A program made the translations under genes and the position numbers. A stretch of 64,000 bases of DNA. Origin: Symbiodinium natans (Eukaryota; Sar; Dinophyceae; Suessiales; Symbiodiniaceae). The stretch spans positions 124,001 through 188,000 of the forward strand of contig CAJNDS010002574.1 in NCBI GenBank assembly GCA_905221605.1, in the 5' to 3' direction. This document shows positions 24,801 through 34,796 of this stretch, one piece after another. The notes below the pieces were generated by a model, which ran no database searches, had not been told where the DNA came from, and saw only the letters and a program-made list of their open reading frames with translations. The first letter of the stretch is position 1; each line of letters opens with the position of its first letter.

Positions 24801-25542
24801 CGAGCTGAAACCCCACTTCAGGGGTATACCTTGTTGCGAGACTTGCCAAACAGAGAAGATTAAGGCAATAATTCCACGACCAACTCCCCTTCAAATATTT
24901 TTGGCACGTCGCCCGTGGCTTTGTGGGTGGCCTCAGAGATTTGACTCCATGGGCCCCTAGCTGTCATCCATATCCGGCCCAGTTGGTTGGCAAGCTTTGC
25001 TTGCTCTGTGATGAAATCATCCCTGCAGCCGCTGCCCATGCCAACAATGAATGACCAACCAGGAAAGAGCTGTCGTCCTAAAGCCTCGGGGCTGGACAGA
25101 AGAAGCAAACTTGAATCAAGAAGGACTGTTTTGGGTTTAGGGCTGGCGGTGCAACAACTGAGCTTTGGACATCACCATGCGTCCAATTCCCTTTTCGAAA
25201 GGACCGACGGGTGAAGTTCAACCGGTAGTAGTACTTTGGATAAGGTCTGGACTGTGCAACCTCGAGCCCACTGGAATGTACCATGAAACCTCTCCCACCA
25301 TTCAGCCTGTTGACTGCTTCGATGTACGGCATTGGGTCGTGGCCGGAACAATCGTACTCGGGAAGGTTAAGCCGGTTAAGCACATTGTCATCTTCATCAT
25401 ACAATCCGTCATGATACTCAAAGATGCCCCCGATCTGCAAGTAGCAAGGCTCCGTCTCTGTCGCATTCCACGTGCACGGAGAGTCTTCTCCGCTCGTCAT
25501 GAAAAGCCCTCCGAAAAGGAGGATGGCCCGAAGCATGGTCAT
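15820..25542 (-). CDS. Receptor-like membrane protein: binding-protein ectodomain, Cys-rich module, multiple TM
   Basis: Ten or more minus-strand exons. The first begins with ATG at 25542 (the frame is open a little further upstream, but only from GTG). A signal peptide follows (MLRAILLFGGLFMTSG). The ectodomain resembles type-1 periplasmic binding proteins: about 25150-25542, 24882-25093, 24706-24829 (SRNYAAGAIRQFALRGAKTA and VIYFADAW), about 24425-24590 (GENLFFSGVGEGAVQLLQ), about 23140-23280, 22974-23076 (VDVIITSSGKAGLELIL) and about 22620-22880. Cys-rich pieces follow at about 22103-22560, 21945-22050 (YYADGLGCQPCPEGAVC) and 21296-21694 (CNLGHEGPRCEVC), in the style of GCC2/GCC3 or ephrin-receptor-like modules. 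Membrane helices are in 21296-21694, 20754-21134, about 16590-16840 (ALFMVLVYPVGIPAWIAA) and 15820-16467. The order suggests a surface receptor or sensor with a family-C-GPCR-like plan, though the helices match protist GCC2/TRP-like proteins better. The ligand is unknown. Several splice phases were not resolved. Confidence 0.72.
16967..17045. repeat. Telomere-type degenerate repeat in an intron
   Basis: CCCTAAAC, CCCTGGACC and CCTTGAACC variants lie in tandem immediately next to the fold-back structure, inside the large intron of the receptor-like gene. Confidence 0.6.
17739..19276. repeat. GC-rich satellite, about 15 units, two alternating variants
   Basis: About fifteen units of roughly 85-125 bp. 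Each begins TTTCTTGGGCTTTGAAGC, continues GG(C)TTAAAA, then a run of G, then GCGCAGC with a run of C, then ATTTGCAAACAC. Two variants alternate: one has CGCTTGGTACGG and ends near ACACGATGTTTTTCAACTAG; the other has CGCTCTGCACGG and ends near ACATGATGGGTGTCAACAAG. The repeat is therefore dimeric (about 220 bp), implying amplification of a pair. The paired G and C runs can form hairpins, and the G runs could form quadruplexes. Open frames across it are repeat artefacts. Confidence 0.93.
19277..19441. repeat. CTTCC/CTTTC polypyrimidine microsatellite
   Basis: A 165-bp interrupted CTTC/CTTT tract joins the last satellite unit to the right arm of the fold-back structure. It starts within the satellite's GGGCTT(C/T)GAAGCACG motif, so it may have expanded from the satellite end. 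Confidence 0.9.
20138..20340. repeat. AT-rich microsatellites (ATAC, TATA, GATA)
   Basis: Runs of CATATA, ATATAT, ATCATATC and TACATACA, followed by (GATA/GGTA)n at 20296-20336. They lie just outside the right arm of the fold-back structure in the same intron. Confidence 0.85.
22060..22102. repeat. Telomere-type TTTAGGG string within a short intron
   Basis: GTTTAGGGATG is repeated, followed by GTTTAGGGTTCAGGGC, between two Cys-rich exons of the receptor-like gene. The whole intron is about 60 bp, so the repeat makes up most of it. Confidence 0.65.
23585..23950. repeat. Compound minisatellite GACGAGACAT / GACAGGACAC / GACGTGACGACGTGATAC
   Basis: Three related families follow one another. 10-bp GACGAGACAT units run to about 23720, 10-bp GACAGGACAC units to about 23790, then GACGTGAC and 18-bp GACGTGACGACGTGATAC units to about 23935. 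It lies in an intron of the receptor-like gene. The minus strand carries long serine/valine/histidine-rich frames that are artefacts of the period. Confidence 0.92.
24598..24700. repeat. Telomere-type degenerate repeat in an intron
   Basis: TTTAGGG, TTCAGG and TTTAGGTTTAGG variants occupy almost the whole ~100-bp intron between the exons near 24590 and 24706 of the receptor-like gene. Confidence 0.65.
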
Positions 25543-25544
25543 GT

Positions 25545-26441
25545 CCGGCACGGCGCCACGGTCAAGCCAAAGAAACGGTTTCGGCTTTAGGGAAGAAGAC
25601 TAAAGCACCACGAAAGGCTCATGCGACAGGCTCGTGCGTGTGAATCGTCATGTGCTACGAAAAACTTGAATCTCAACAACATGCTTAGCTGTAGCCAAAC
25701 AGCAAAAACATGCCTCTGCCGTAAAGATGTTCATGCGTTCTGTCCTCTTGTCTAGCACAACTTCCGTTTGTATAAGCGCGCCCTCCAGCTTTCAGTTTCG
25801 AATGCTTGCCAAACAGATTCCTGGTCTGTCATTTTCGGGAACTTCTGACAGAGAAGTCTTGCAACCCTTTCGGGGCAGAGTTCACTGATTCATGGTTGGG
25901 ACCGAACCATCAGGGTGTACCAACGTCTTGAAGCATATCTTCAATAATACTCATACTGAACACAGATTTCAGATTTGGAAAAAAGACGTCACATTGAATT
26001 ACCACCGAGTGAAACATTAAAATGATGAACAAAACTGAAGTGTATCCTATCATGCTATCAGGTATCCTGATACATACGGTAGTACACCGGATTTTCAAAC
26101 ATGATTTGCTTGCAACTCAAAGGCTTCAGATTTGAGGCTCACCCGTGAAGCTGCGATTGCTGCTAAGTGGTCGTCGTAGTGGTAGCGTAGCAGCGGCAGC
26201 AGCAGGAGCAGCAGTCGTAGTAGCAGGAGGATGACGCACAACAATCGTGTCTCGATCATAACGGTGACAGTGATGACTATGAAGCCGAACACGATGATGA
26301 CGCTAACGATGACGACGCTCCGAATTCAAAGTGACATCCTTGTAGCTACTGTCATTACCAGGACTAGCACTGCTCTTGATTTGTTATGTTCCAACCAACA
26401 CTCTCATTACAACTGACGGGAGCCGTAAACCCTAAGCCCTG

Positions 26442-26473
<32 letters not shown>

Positions 26474-26510
26474 CAAACCCTAAACCCGACACACTATAGA
26501 ATAATACATC
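25545..26510. other. Intergenic stretch upstream of the receptor-like gene
   Basis: About 1 kb with no gene recognised. It contains TAG/CAG-rich triplet runs (26155-26240), ACGATGATGACG-type triplets (26285-26325) and a telomere-type block around the poly-C at 26448-26472. The promoter of the receptor-like gene should lie here, but no TATA-like or other core element stands out. Confidence 0.5.
26448..26472. repeat. Poly-C run (25 bp) within telomere-type sequence
   Basis: A 25-base C homopolymer is flanked by GTAAACCCTAAGCCCTGAAT on the left and GCAAACCCTAAACCC on the right. Its length in the assembly should be treated as uncertain. Confidence 0.9.
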
Positions 26511-26511
26511 T

Positions 26512-29500
26512 CTAAGTTGTGCTTCCGGGAAACAGCGGCTTCAGGGGCCGGCAGACCTTGTAGACGCCTCGGTCTGCTACTTTACGAGGAATATTTGTCA
26601 GCTTTATGGCTTTAAGCAGGTTCACGCGCGGTGGCGTAAAATAGGAGGGAAAATAAGCATGTCGACAGTGCCGATGAAGGCCCAGCCGAAAACAACCCAA
26701 ACAGAGAACCCAAACCCAAAGGTTGAAGACGAACACGAATCGTTTCTTGTCAGGTTCGGTGCTTGGGGCTCGGTGTGGGAAGGGCACAGTCTAAATGATT
26801 GTAAAAAATTAAAGGCTGGGGGGCTCTTCCATGGGTTTCTACAGGGTTCCTTCAAGGGTACTACACGGTTTCCATCAAGTTTTTATTGAGGGTTCGGTTA
26901 TTAAGGCTTTGGGGTTTATGGTTTTGGCCCTAGCAGACTGGGGTTCGGGGTTCAAAGATGGACGTACTGCCCCTAAACCGTACACTCATGAACCAAAAGG
27001 CAGCCCAAATGCCTTCTTCAATGAGCCTAAATCCCTGAGCAATAGACATGCAAGCTCTGGAATGGAGGATAGTTCGGGATGTGGGTTGAGGTCAGCACTT
27101 TTGCTTGAATCCAAGGCAAACCTAACCCCTTAAACCCTAAATCCTAAATGCGCGACGCTTGGTGCTCATGCACTCAGCTTTCTGACCTCGCCGAAGGCAC
27201 CCGAACCGATGCAAGCAGCCTCTTCGTCCCTCATGCAGTGCGCGGAGACCCACATGTCTCGCAATGATCTTCTGAACCGCTGATTCGGTCTGGGCGACTG
27301 CAGCGAGCACGATCTCTTCATCGTCGAACAAGTACGGCGCGCGCACTTCAATGCTCGCCCGTCCTGCTTCGGTTGCCCTTGAAGCTTGCGTCAAGAAACT
27401 CGAGAAGTCGTCCTTGATGACTCAAACTCAACGCAGCCTGAGCTGTCGACCGGTCCATATTTGCTGGCAGTAGCCCTCGGCATCCCCCACATTTCTCAGC
27501 ACGAAGTCTCATTCCCGTTGGTCGCCTCAACACCCGTGTGGTTGAGGGACTCAAGGGCGGCTACTCGTCGGGTAGCATCCCGGCCCTCCAGTAAAATCCA
27601 GGCTTCTTGGGGTTTCGCGAATCATCTCCTCAGCAATCCCGGCTGATGCATTTCTCGCTGGATGAGACTCATTCTGTGTGGTCCCACTCCACCCACCACA
27701 GTGTCACGAGCAGACGAGATGCGCGGATGGCGAACTCAGGGCTGATGGGCTTTGGACCTGAGCCAAACGGGCTTTTTGCAGATGCTTTCGAGAGTCGGGG
27801 CGCTGATGCGATGCCACGAGATGCACGTTCTCTTTAAACACAGGCAGAATCGTCCCTTTCATGTTTGAGCTTCGACGGCTGCAAAGGGTTTCTGAATCAC
27901 TGTTTGCAAGAGCGATATGAAAAGGGGCGGAGGGGGGGTTTTGCAAACCGGAGCTGCTTACACACCCTGGGCATATAAGCCGCGCTCACGCAAGTCGTAG
28001 CTTCCTTCCACTCTCGCCTTTTGCCGAATGTACTTGGCCATCGGTTCCATCGCATCATGAAATTGGGTGACCGCCTTCCATGACTATGCCAGACTGCCGC
28101 AACCTCTTTTTTCATCTTGCCTCGTCATGCAAGTCCTGCAAGTCAATTAGTTGAGAGAGAATGCTGGTCGGGTCGTCGCAAGCGGGCTGCGAAAACTTTA
28201 GGCCCTGCATCATAATGGTAGAGCAGGTTGCAGAAGGATTTGGAACTTCTGAGACAGCGGCCCAATAACTCTGTAGATGCACCTTGTCAGCCTTCAGCTG
28301 CGCTGAGTACTTTACGCCTGTGTTACACTTTCGAACAAGGCAAGAAGACCATCCAACTGCAACACGCCGACGAACACCATGACAAGGCGTCGAGGGCAGC
28401 GGCACGCACTTCCCCAGCACAGGATCCAGCTTGGCCTCTACAGCCTTTGGAAAAGTATTCCAAATTATAACATCCTCTTAACACTCCATAAGGGAAATAC
28501 ACAAACTATCTCATGGTCCTGTCCAGGGATGTGACGGTGCAGGGCTGGCTTTGAAAGCACCCTGCATCTTGCACAAGGTGTACAGCACGAAACGCCCCGC
28601 TAAGGGTCTAGGGTTTAGGGTTTATGGCATCGCGGCTTCATGAACTACATGCCCACCTTGCACAAGCCTTTACTTGCAGGATGTCTTTGGGTGTTCCCAG
28701 TATAAAAGGGGACTGGGCAGCGGCCTGTTCAGCAACAGACAAAAAGACCCATGGCCCATTGCACAGCAGCCAACAAACAGGGACATGGTCTGACGATCTG
28801 CGGGACATCCATTGTGAAATCATGGCCGGCAGCTCATGTAGGCAAGCAAGTTCCCAGCAAGCATGTTCCCAGATTTCTCGGACCTCAGACTCACCCCGTT
28901 ACATCACGTGGCCTGGACAATGAATTAGAGCCAATTGCCAGCTTTCGTTTTGAATGAGCCGGCATGCACGTTCTTGTGCATCTGATCTCGTCACTTGGTG
29001 ACGTCACTCAGCAATCCTAAAAAACATTGAACCGAACACGACGCTTACTGCCCGGGTTGGGGACATGCGCTATGGGGGGGGGGGGCCGACATGAGCCAGC
29101 ACTAACTTGAAAATGGCACGCCAAAGGGTGCTCTGCTCGGACCGCATGGCACAGCCCCGGACGCTGGGTCGAGCATCTCGCGATTCGCGATCAGCTGGCA
29201 GGCTATCGCCATGAAGCTCTCGACGTCACTGTGAAGTTCTCGGTTGTCAAGGAACTAAGGAAAGTTAAGTGAACTTCTTTGGCAAAAGCGGCTTGTCAGG
29301 GAACATAACCCCTAAGCAGGGTCCTAAACCCTAATGCGAAACCTGAAACCCTAAAGCCCTAAACCCTCTAAACTCTGCTAAACCAGAAATTTTCAACCCT
29401 AAAGTGAGGGTACTGAGCATCCTAGAATCGCCGCGAGAGTTCAAGGACGTGTCGGTGCCCCGCTAGCAGCTCCTCTGGTATGGTCCCGCTCCTGTGGCTT

Positions 29501-29971
29501 AGGGGAAAAAGGGGACAAAACAATCGAGATGGGAGTTCTAGGGGTATGCCAGGGTTTTGTATATATCATGATAGATCGGTGTTCTAGGGCCCATAGAAAC
29601 CAGAATCCATTTCCAAAACTTTCCAAAACCTTTGAGCCGTTCTTCTGTGACGCCCGCCACGGTGTCGGTGGAGCCGTTGTGCTGCAGAAGCCTGCACACA
29701 AAGAGGCTTTCAAAGAGGTGTAGGGCCCTTAGGGTTCAAGGTCGCATAGGACATGCTCTGGAGCACTGGAATCTCGAGTGGCGGCAAACCCCCAAAGGCC
29801 TCGTCCTTGCAGCTTGGACAAGTGATATCCGATGGCCAGGTTGATCACGTTGGCCCAGTTCCGCAGCTCACAGATTCGTTCATGAATGCGATCTGCCATG
29901 GTGGCCACTGAGTCTGCGTGCGCAAGGCCTGGCGGCGCATACATCTCTGCCAAAGCTGTGTTCCACTGCCC
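26512..29971 (-). CDS. Candidate multi-exon gene with a kinase-like glycine loop
   Basis: Minus-strand exon candidates. First, about 29800-29971, preceded by CTAG and reading ADSVATMADRIHERICELRN. Second, 29630-29691, a 62-bp segment bounded by GCAG and GTTTTG, reading LLQHNGSTDTVAGVTEERLK. Third, about 27165-27250, reading DEEAACIGSGAFGEVRKL. Fourth, 26512-26650, with NLLKAIKLTNIPRKVADRG before a stop. The third matches the glycine-rich ATP loop of protein kinases, and AIKL in the fourth could be the following lysine strand (VAIK). No catalytic loop (HRD) or DFG motif was found. Either the kinase is truncated, or the exons belong to more than one gene, or the loop match is fortuitous. Linking them into one gene is inference. 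Confidence 0.33.
27848..28640. repeat. Dispersed repeat family, copy A
   Basis: A ~790-bp unit closely matching 33575-34375 and, with an internal loss, 30327-30845. Shared landmarks in order are GCGAGAGCGATATGAAAAGG, AAGTCAATTAGTTGAGAG, GCAGAAGGATTTGGAACTT, TCGAGGGCAGCGGCACGCAC and ACAAGGTGTACAGCACGAAA. All copies are in direct orientation and end near a telomere-type string. No LTR, TIR or protein domain is seen, so the nature of the unit is unknown. Confidence 0.85.
29300..29410. repeat. Telomere-type degenerate repeat
   Basis: CCCTAAG, CCCTAAACCC and CCTAAAGCCC variants in tandem. Similar blocks at 30035-30130 and 30180-30335 enclose a gene-poor stretch in which nothing else is recognised. 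Confidence 0.6.
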
Positions 29972-30034
29972 CTAGCGCTTTCCCTCTAAGCCAATGGCCG
30001 CGGCTCATAGCGTCTGCCACCACTGCAAGAAAGA

Positions 30035-30335
30035 CACCCCAACCTAAACTCCTAAACCTGACCTCTATATAAGCCCCAGACTTCCCTGAGCACTACCTTA
30101 ACCCTAATACCCTAATCCCAACGAACAATCTACAAAAAACTCCAGACCAAAACGCTTGAAAGCCAATTCCACACTACATCAACCCTAAACCCTAAACTTG
30201 CCCGAACCCTCTGCTTCATAAATACGAACCCTTGAACTCCACAAAGGCTGTAGAAAGTCTCCGTTTAGGGTTTAAATGTTTAGGGATGCTCAGGAGATTT
30301 GGGGTTTCGGGATGTTCAGGGAAGCCCGGGCTCAG
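30035..30335. repeat. Telomere-type degenerate repeats, both orientations
   Basis: The left part has CCTAAAC / CCCTAATACCC strings, and the right part (from about 30262) has GTTTAGGGTTTAAATG and TTTAGGGATG strings. The repeat therefore changes strand within 300 bp, directly before repeat copy B. Confidence 0.6.
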
Positions 30336-30845
30336 CTAGATTGAAGGTCCCTTTCAGGTTTGTCGAAGGCTTCGCCTTTTGCCGAATGTACTCAGACTGC
30401 CGGAACCTCCTTTTTCATCTTTCCTCGTCATGCACGTCATGCAAGTCAATTAGTTGAGAGAGAGTGCTGGTCGGGTCGTCGGATCGGGCTGCGAAAACTT
30501 CAGGCCCTGCACCATAGGTGCTGGAGCAGGTTGCAGAAGGTTTTGGAACTTATGAAGGCAGCGGCCCAACAACTCTAGTCTATAAATGTACCTTGTCAGC
30601 CTTAAAGAAACTTCAACTGCGCTGAGTTGCACTTTCGAACAAGGCAAGAACATCCAACTGCAACGTGCCGACGGCACCATGACAACGCATCGAGGGCAGC
30701 GGCACGCACTTCCCCAGCACAGGATCCAGCTTGGCCCGTAAAGCCCTTTTGAAAAGCATTCTATATTGCAAGATCCTCTTAACAGACAATACGGGAAATG
30801 TGTAAACCCATGGTCCTGATTCTTGATACGACGGCCAGGCTGTGT
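30327..30845. repeat. Dispersed repeat family, copy B (internally deleted)
   Basis: Shares the left end (CAGCTAGATTGAAGGTCC) with copy C, then lacks about 190 bp found in copies A and C. It resumes at CGCCTTTTGCCGAATGTACT and carries the rest of the unit to about 30845, with more divergence. Confidence 0.8.
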
Positions 30846-31063
30846 TTCTTGTCGGCCCTAGCTGTCAGGCCAAGACTCTCACAATATGACGCCATATCTT
30901 GCAATGCACGCGTGTGTACCCATAGAGTAGATGAACCCCAAAAAAAGTATCTAGTAGCCATCTGAACACGAGGACTTTTGGGTCACGATGGGATCAAGCC
31001 TGGCTGCTGACATGGTGGAGCTGTGGATGAGAGCGCTTTGAAAGTCTAGATGTTGAGGGGCCT

Positions 31064-31270
31064 TTAGGGTTTCGGGGCTTCAGGAGACCGGGCGTGCGCA
31101 CGCACATCCCGCGCCTCCACATGAATGGCTCCACACTGGCAAGCCATCAACGGTGTAGTGAGATCAGCATCGCTCTTTCTGGGTTTGTCAGGTGTCAATT
31201 TATGGGGCGAACGTGTGACCATCATTGAGGAAATGGTTCTGACGAGGCCTGCTAAGCGTGACCCGCCCAG
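31064..31270 (-). CDS. Candidate exon, unknown product
   Basis: The minus-strand frame reads RLAGLVRTISSMMVTRSPHK and continues with a basic, then Cys-containing tail (TPLMACQCGAIHVEA). No domain is recognised and no start is visible. It is just downstream of the Mei2-like gene on the same strand. Confidence 0.22.
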   Translation of the reverse strand: MGGSRLAGLVRTISSMMVTRSPHKLTPDKPRKSDADLTTPLMACQCGAIHVEARDVRAHARSPEAPKP

Positions 31271-31449
31271 ATGTCGCGTTGGCGTTTGCTGTCTCATCCC
31301 CTAAGCCGTGAGTTTAAAGTGTGCAGTTCCGGCCCTTGTTGTAGCGAGACTTCGGGGCCTTTCTTCAGCACCCGACTGCTATGGCGGCAAAGACATGAAA
31401 AGACTGCCAACAATGCGCAAAGCTGTCTTCTACTGTACAGCGCAGTGGT

Positions 31450-32110
31450 CGAAGTAGCCTGGGCCCAATCAATCAGGGCTCCTTTTGCTTATCGCGTCCT
31501 CGACCATACAGTTTGTACATCCATGAACATCCCTCAGGCCGATATGAAGGTACTTCAAGGTACTTCGCCATTCTCAGAGTCGATTCCTGTGTAGGCTTCA
31601 GGGCTTTTATGAAACCCGCCCGCCGAATGTCGTATACTCTGGGACATCCATGCCAGGGCATCAGTTGATTGGGGGCGTGCTTGCACTTGGAGAAACAGTG
31701 GTTCTGCACAGTATGTGTGCGTTTTCTTCCAGAACACATCGCCCCCAACCAAAAAAACTCAGCAAAGAGTTCTAAAGACTTGAGCCTCGCGACGCAGCTC
31801 AGCGACATTGCGTCTTCAGGCCACATTCGGCCCGTGTCTGCGCCCTGTCGAGGCAAGAACGTTGAAGAAGTGTTGCCAACAACGCATGCCAAGGGTCTCG
31901 ACAATACATCGCACAGTGCGCGGCCCCGCGGTCGCAGTAGCTTAGGCCAGATCAATCTGGGCTAATTTGGCTCATCGTGTCCGAGACTACAGTTTGTGCA
32001 ACCACGAACATCCCTTTGGCCGATAGGAGGTGCTTCGTTTTCTGAGCCATCATCATGGAAGATGGCTCAGAGTCGCCCTGTCTGGGCTTCAGAAAGATGT
32101 TTAAATTTCA
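31450..32110. repeat. Imperfect direct duplication (about 170 bp, two copies)
   Basis: 31450-31620 and 31930-32105 share the order CAGT(A/G)G, AATCA(G/T)GGC, CGTGTCC/CGCGTCC, ACAGTTTGT, ACGAACATCCCT and GCCGATA, ending in a TCAGGGCT(T/A)TT motif. They are diverged by substitutions and small indels. The copies lie between repeat copies B and C and have no coding explanation. Confidence 0.6.
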
Positions 32111-32347
32111 GGGCTATTCTGAAGCCATGCCAGTGCTCCAGTGACTCTAGAAAAACGACGCCAGGGCATTGGTCGATCAGGGTGGCAATTGGAAAACATG
32201 TTTATGTAGGTAGTTTTGTGATTGTTCTGGAAAGGAGCACATCTCGCTCAACCGAAAGACACCTCAACAAAGAAGTTTAAACAAACTCGTCCTGTCATGT
32301 CCCGTCATGATAGCTTTTCCGTTCAAGCAGCTGCACCGTGACGAGCT

Positions 32348-33305
32348 CTATCTTCTGTATGTTTGCTGGTCCAACTTCACAGCGGGTATCCGAGCGGGCA
32401 TCATAGCTCTAGCCTTTCGCAAGGCATTCATGCCAGCACGTTGTGCTTGCATAACCTGCATCGACGTGTCAGCGGACGGGCTCGCTTGTGGAGAAAGGAA
32501 TGGCTTCTGGCCCGGGTCGCGGATGCTGTGCGTGCGAGGTCCACACCACTTGTTCATGTTCGCACGCAGGCCCTGCACGAACGAGGGGACGATGTCAACT
32601 GGCTGCGAGCGCCCAGAGGAGGTGGCGAGCATCCGGTTGGCCCATGCACTCCGAAAAAGCTGAGCGGTCCAAGTGTTCACGAAATTCACAAAGCCGTAGC
32701 CCTTGTGTTGTCGGCGGCCGACGTCTTGTGGCAGGTAGCAAAAATTGTAGAATTGCGCAAAGCCGGAGATGTTCAACTCCTGCATGAGGTCGTTCTGGGT
32801 CATGCACTGTGGAACACCCCTGATCATCATCGTGGTCACGTCGATGCTGTGGGTTGTCAACTGTACAGTTGGCATGCTCCCACCCCCCCGCCGCCGCCCC
32901 CCCCCCCCCCCCGCGAAGGGACTCCAGGGAATTCATCCTGTGCAAGGATGCTTTGGCCTCGACTTTCTTGGACGCATGATCCTTGTCCATCGGCTCATCC
33001 AGGCCTCGCAGCAATGGCATATGCTCGCGGTTTGTGCCTTGAACTTGCGGACCCAGGGCGCTGGCGACGCATCGCGCCTCAAACCAAGCCTCGTCGTCAG
33101 TGTCCGGCCAAGTCACCGACAACGGATCTGCAGCTGGACTTTCATGCTCGAAGCTGGCGTCGCTGAAGTCGAGGGGTGCGAAGCCGGAGAAGCTGTTGGA
33201 GCGACGGAAAGTGCTTAGGGTGGGTGAAGACTCGTCACCGAAGATGAGGAACGTCTGTGGCAAAGGTGGCAGACGAGATTGCATGAAAGCACTCATGAAA
33301 GCCAT
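32348..33305 (-). CDS. Mei2-like RNA-binding protein (RRM), apparently frameshifted at a C/G run
   Basis: Starts with ATG at 33305 and ends at TAG 32348-32350. The N-terminal ~140 residues are acidic and serine-rich. After a glycine/alanine stretch coded by the C run at 32897-32912, the frame that continues as the RRM is offset by one base from the N-terminal frame. The second frame reads VTTMMIRGVPQCMTQNDLMQ, then a GF..FYNFCYLPQD segment and HKGYGFVNFVN. These are the RNP-like strands of the RRM-2 domain of Mei2-type proteins, which bind RNA in meiosis and development in yeast and plants and are common in dinoflagellates. The C terminus is basic. Either the homopolymer length is mis-assembled or the gene is broken. 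No intron is needed. Confidence 0.75.
32897..32912. repeat. C16 homopolymer inside the Mei2-like gene
   Basis: Sixteen C (G on the coding strand), preceded by CCGCCG. A change of one base here would put the N-terminal and RRM frames together. Confidence 0.85.
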
Positions 33306-33557
33306 GGCTGGAGAGTGCTACAGGAGTTGCAGATGCGGGCAGCCTTGATCCAGGAAACATGACTTTAAAAAGTCAGGTCTCTGAAGCAGCATCTCCTTTT
33401 GGGTGCTGCAAAACAAAGCGGGGGGGCTATGACGACAGGGACCCAAAACAGAGACGCCACGTACTTCGATCAGCCCCACCATACAGCTACGTGGGAACCA
33501 TCCTGCCGGTTTTTTGAGGTGATTTCGGCTACTTCGCCGCAGCCTTCTGTCCAGAAA

Positions 33558-34375
33558 CCGGGTTCAGCTGGATTGAAGGTCCTTTTCAGGCTTGAGCTTC
33601 GAAGCTTCGAAGGCTGCAAAAGGTTTCTGAACGCACTGTTTGCGAGAGCGATATGAAAAGGGGAGCAGGCAGGTTGTTGCAAACCGGAGCTACTTACACA
33701 CCCTGGGCATCTAAGCCGCGCTCACGCAGGTCGTAGGTTCCTTCCACTCTCGCCTTTTGCACGGGCCGAATGTACTTGGCCATCGGTTCCATCGCATGAT
33801 GAAATGGGGTGATAGATTTCCAGGACCATGCCAGACTGCCGGAACCTCGTTTTTTCATCTTTCCTCGTCATGCACGTCATGCAAGTCAATTAGTTGAGAG
33901 AGAATGCTGGTCGGGTCGTTGCAAGCTGGCTGCGAAAACTGTAGGCCATCATAATGGTAGAGCAGGTTGCAGAAGGATTTGGAACTTATGAAGACAGCGG
34001 CCCAATAACTCAAAAGATGTACCTTGTCAGCCTTCAAGAAATTGCAGCTTCGCTGAGTGCTTTTCGCCTGTGTTACATTTTCGAACAAGGCAAGACCATC
34101 CAACTGCAACATGCCGACGGCACCATGACAAGGCGTCGAGGGCAGCGGCACGCACTTCCCCAGCGCAGGATCCAGCTTGGCCTCTACAGCCTTTTGAAAA
34201 GTATTCTAAATTATAACATCCTCTTAACACCCCATAAGGGAAAAACACAAACTATCTCATGGTCCTGTCCAGGGATGTGACGGTGCAAGGCTGGCTTTGA
34301 AAGCACCCTGCGTCTTGCACAAGGTGTACAGCACGAAACGCCACTAAGGTTCTGGGTTTTAGGGTGTCGTGGCTT
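33558..34375. repeat. Dispersed repeat family, copy C
   Basis: Full-length copy closely similar to copy A, including the ends CAGCTGGATTGAAGGTCC and ACAAGGTGTACAGCACGAAA. It sits upstream (in the minus sense) of the Mei2-like gene and could overlap its promoter region. Confidence 0.85.
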
Positions 34376-34796
34376 GCCCACACACAGACAAGTCAAAAAG
34401 AGCTCGGCCACAGTTCAAGCTTTTTTTTTTTGGACCGATGCCTCTTTACTACATCAGCAGCGCAGTAGGCCGTTCTTAGGGATCTCAACACGAGAGGTGA
34501 AACGGAGCAGGTGCGAAAACCAAGCAAACACACACCAAAACAACCACAAAACACAACCACCAACCAGCAGCAACCCGCAAGAGAGCAGCGCAGCGCATAC
34601 GGGGGGGTCGCAAGATGCGAGGGTATGCCAGATCATCAAAACCACCATCATGTAGCCACTGGTGCAAAGAAGGTCAGCCGGCAAGCTGTAAATCGAAGAT
34701 CGACAGCAGAATTACCGACCGACACGGTGAGGTACCAGGCGCACAGTAGCGAAAAGGGAAAGTACAAAATGGCCCAATATCCCAGAGGGAAAGCAA

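Noticed and set aside
31955-31975. Resemblance to the dinoflagellate spliced-leader 3' half (TTTGGCTCA)
   Set aside because: Only about nine bases match and the CCGTAGCC start is missing; the duplicate copy at about 31475 does not keep it.
32363-33166. 267-codon plus-strand frame opposite the Mei2-like gene
   Set aside because: The minus strand spells RRM strands in order; the plus frame has no motif and depends on the same C run.
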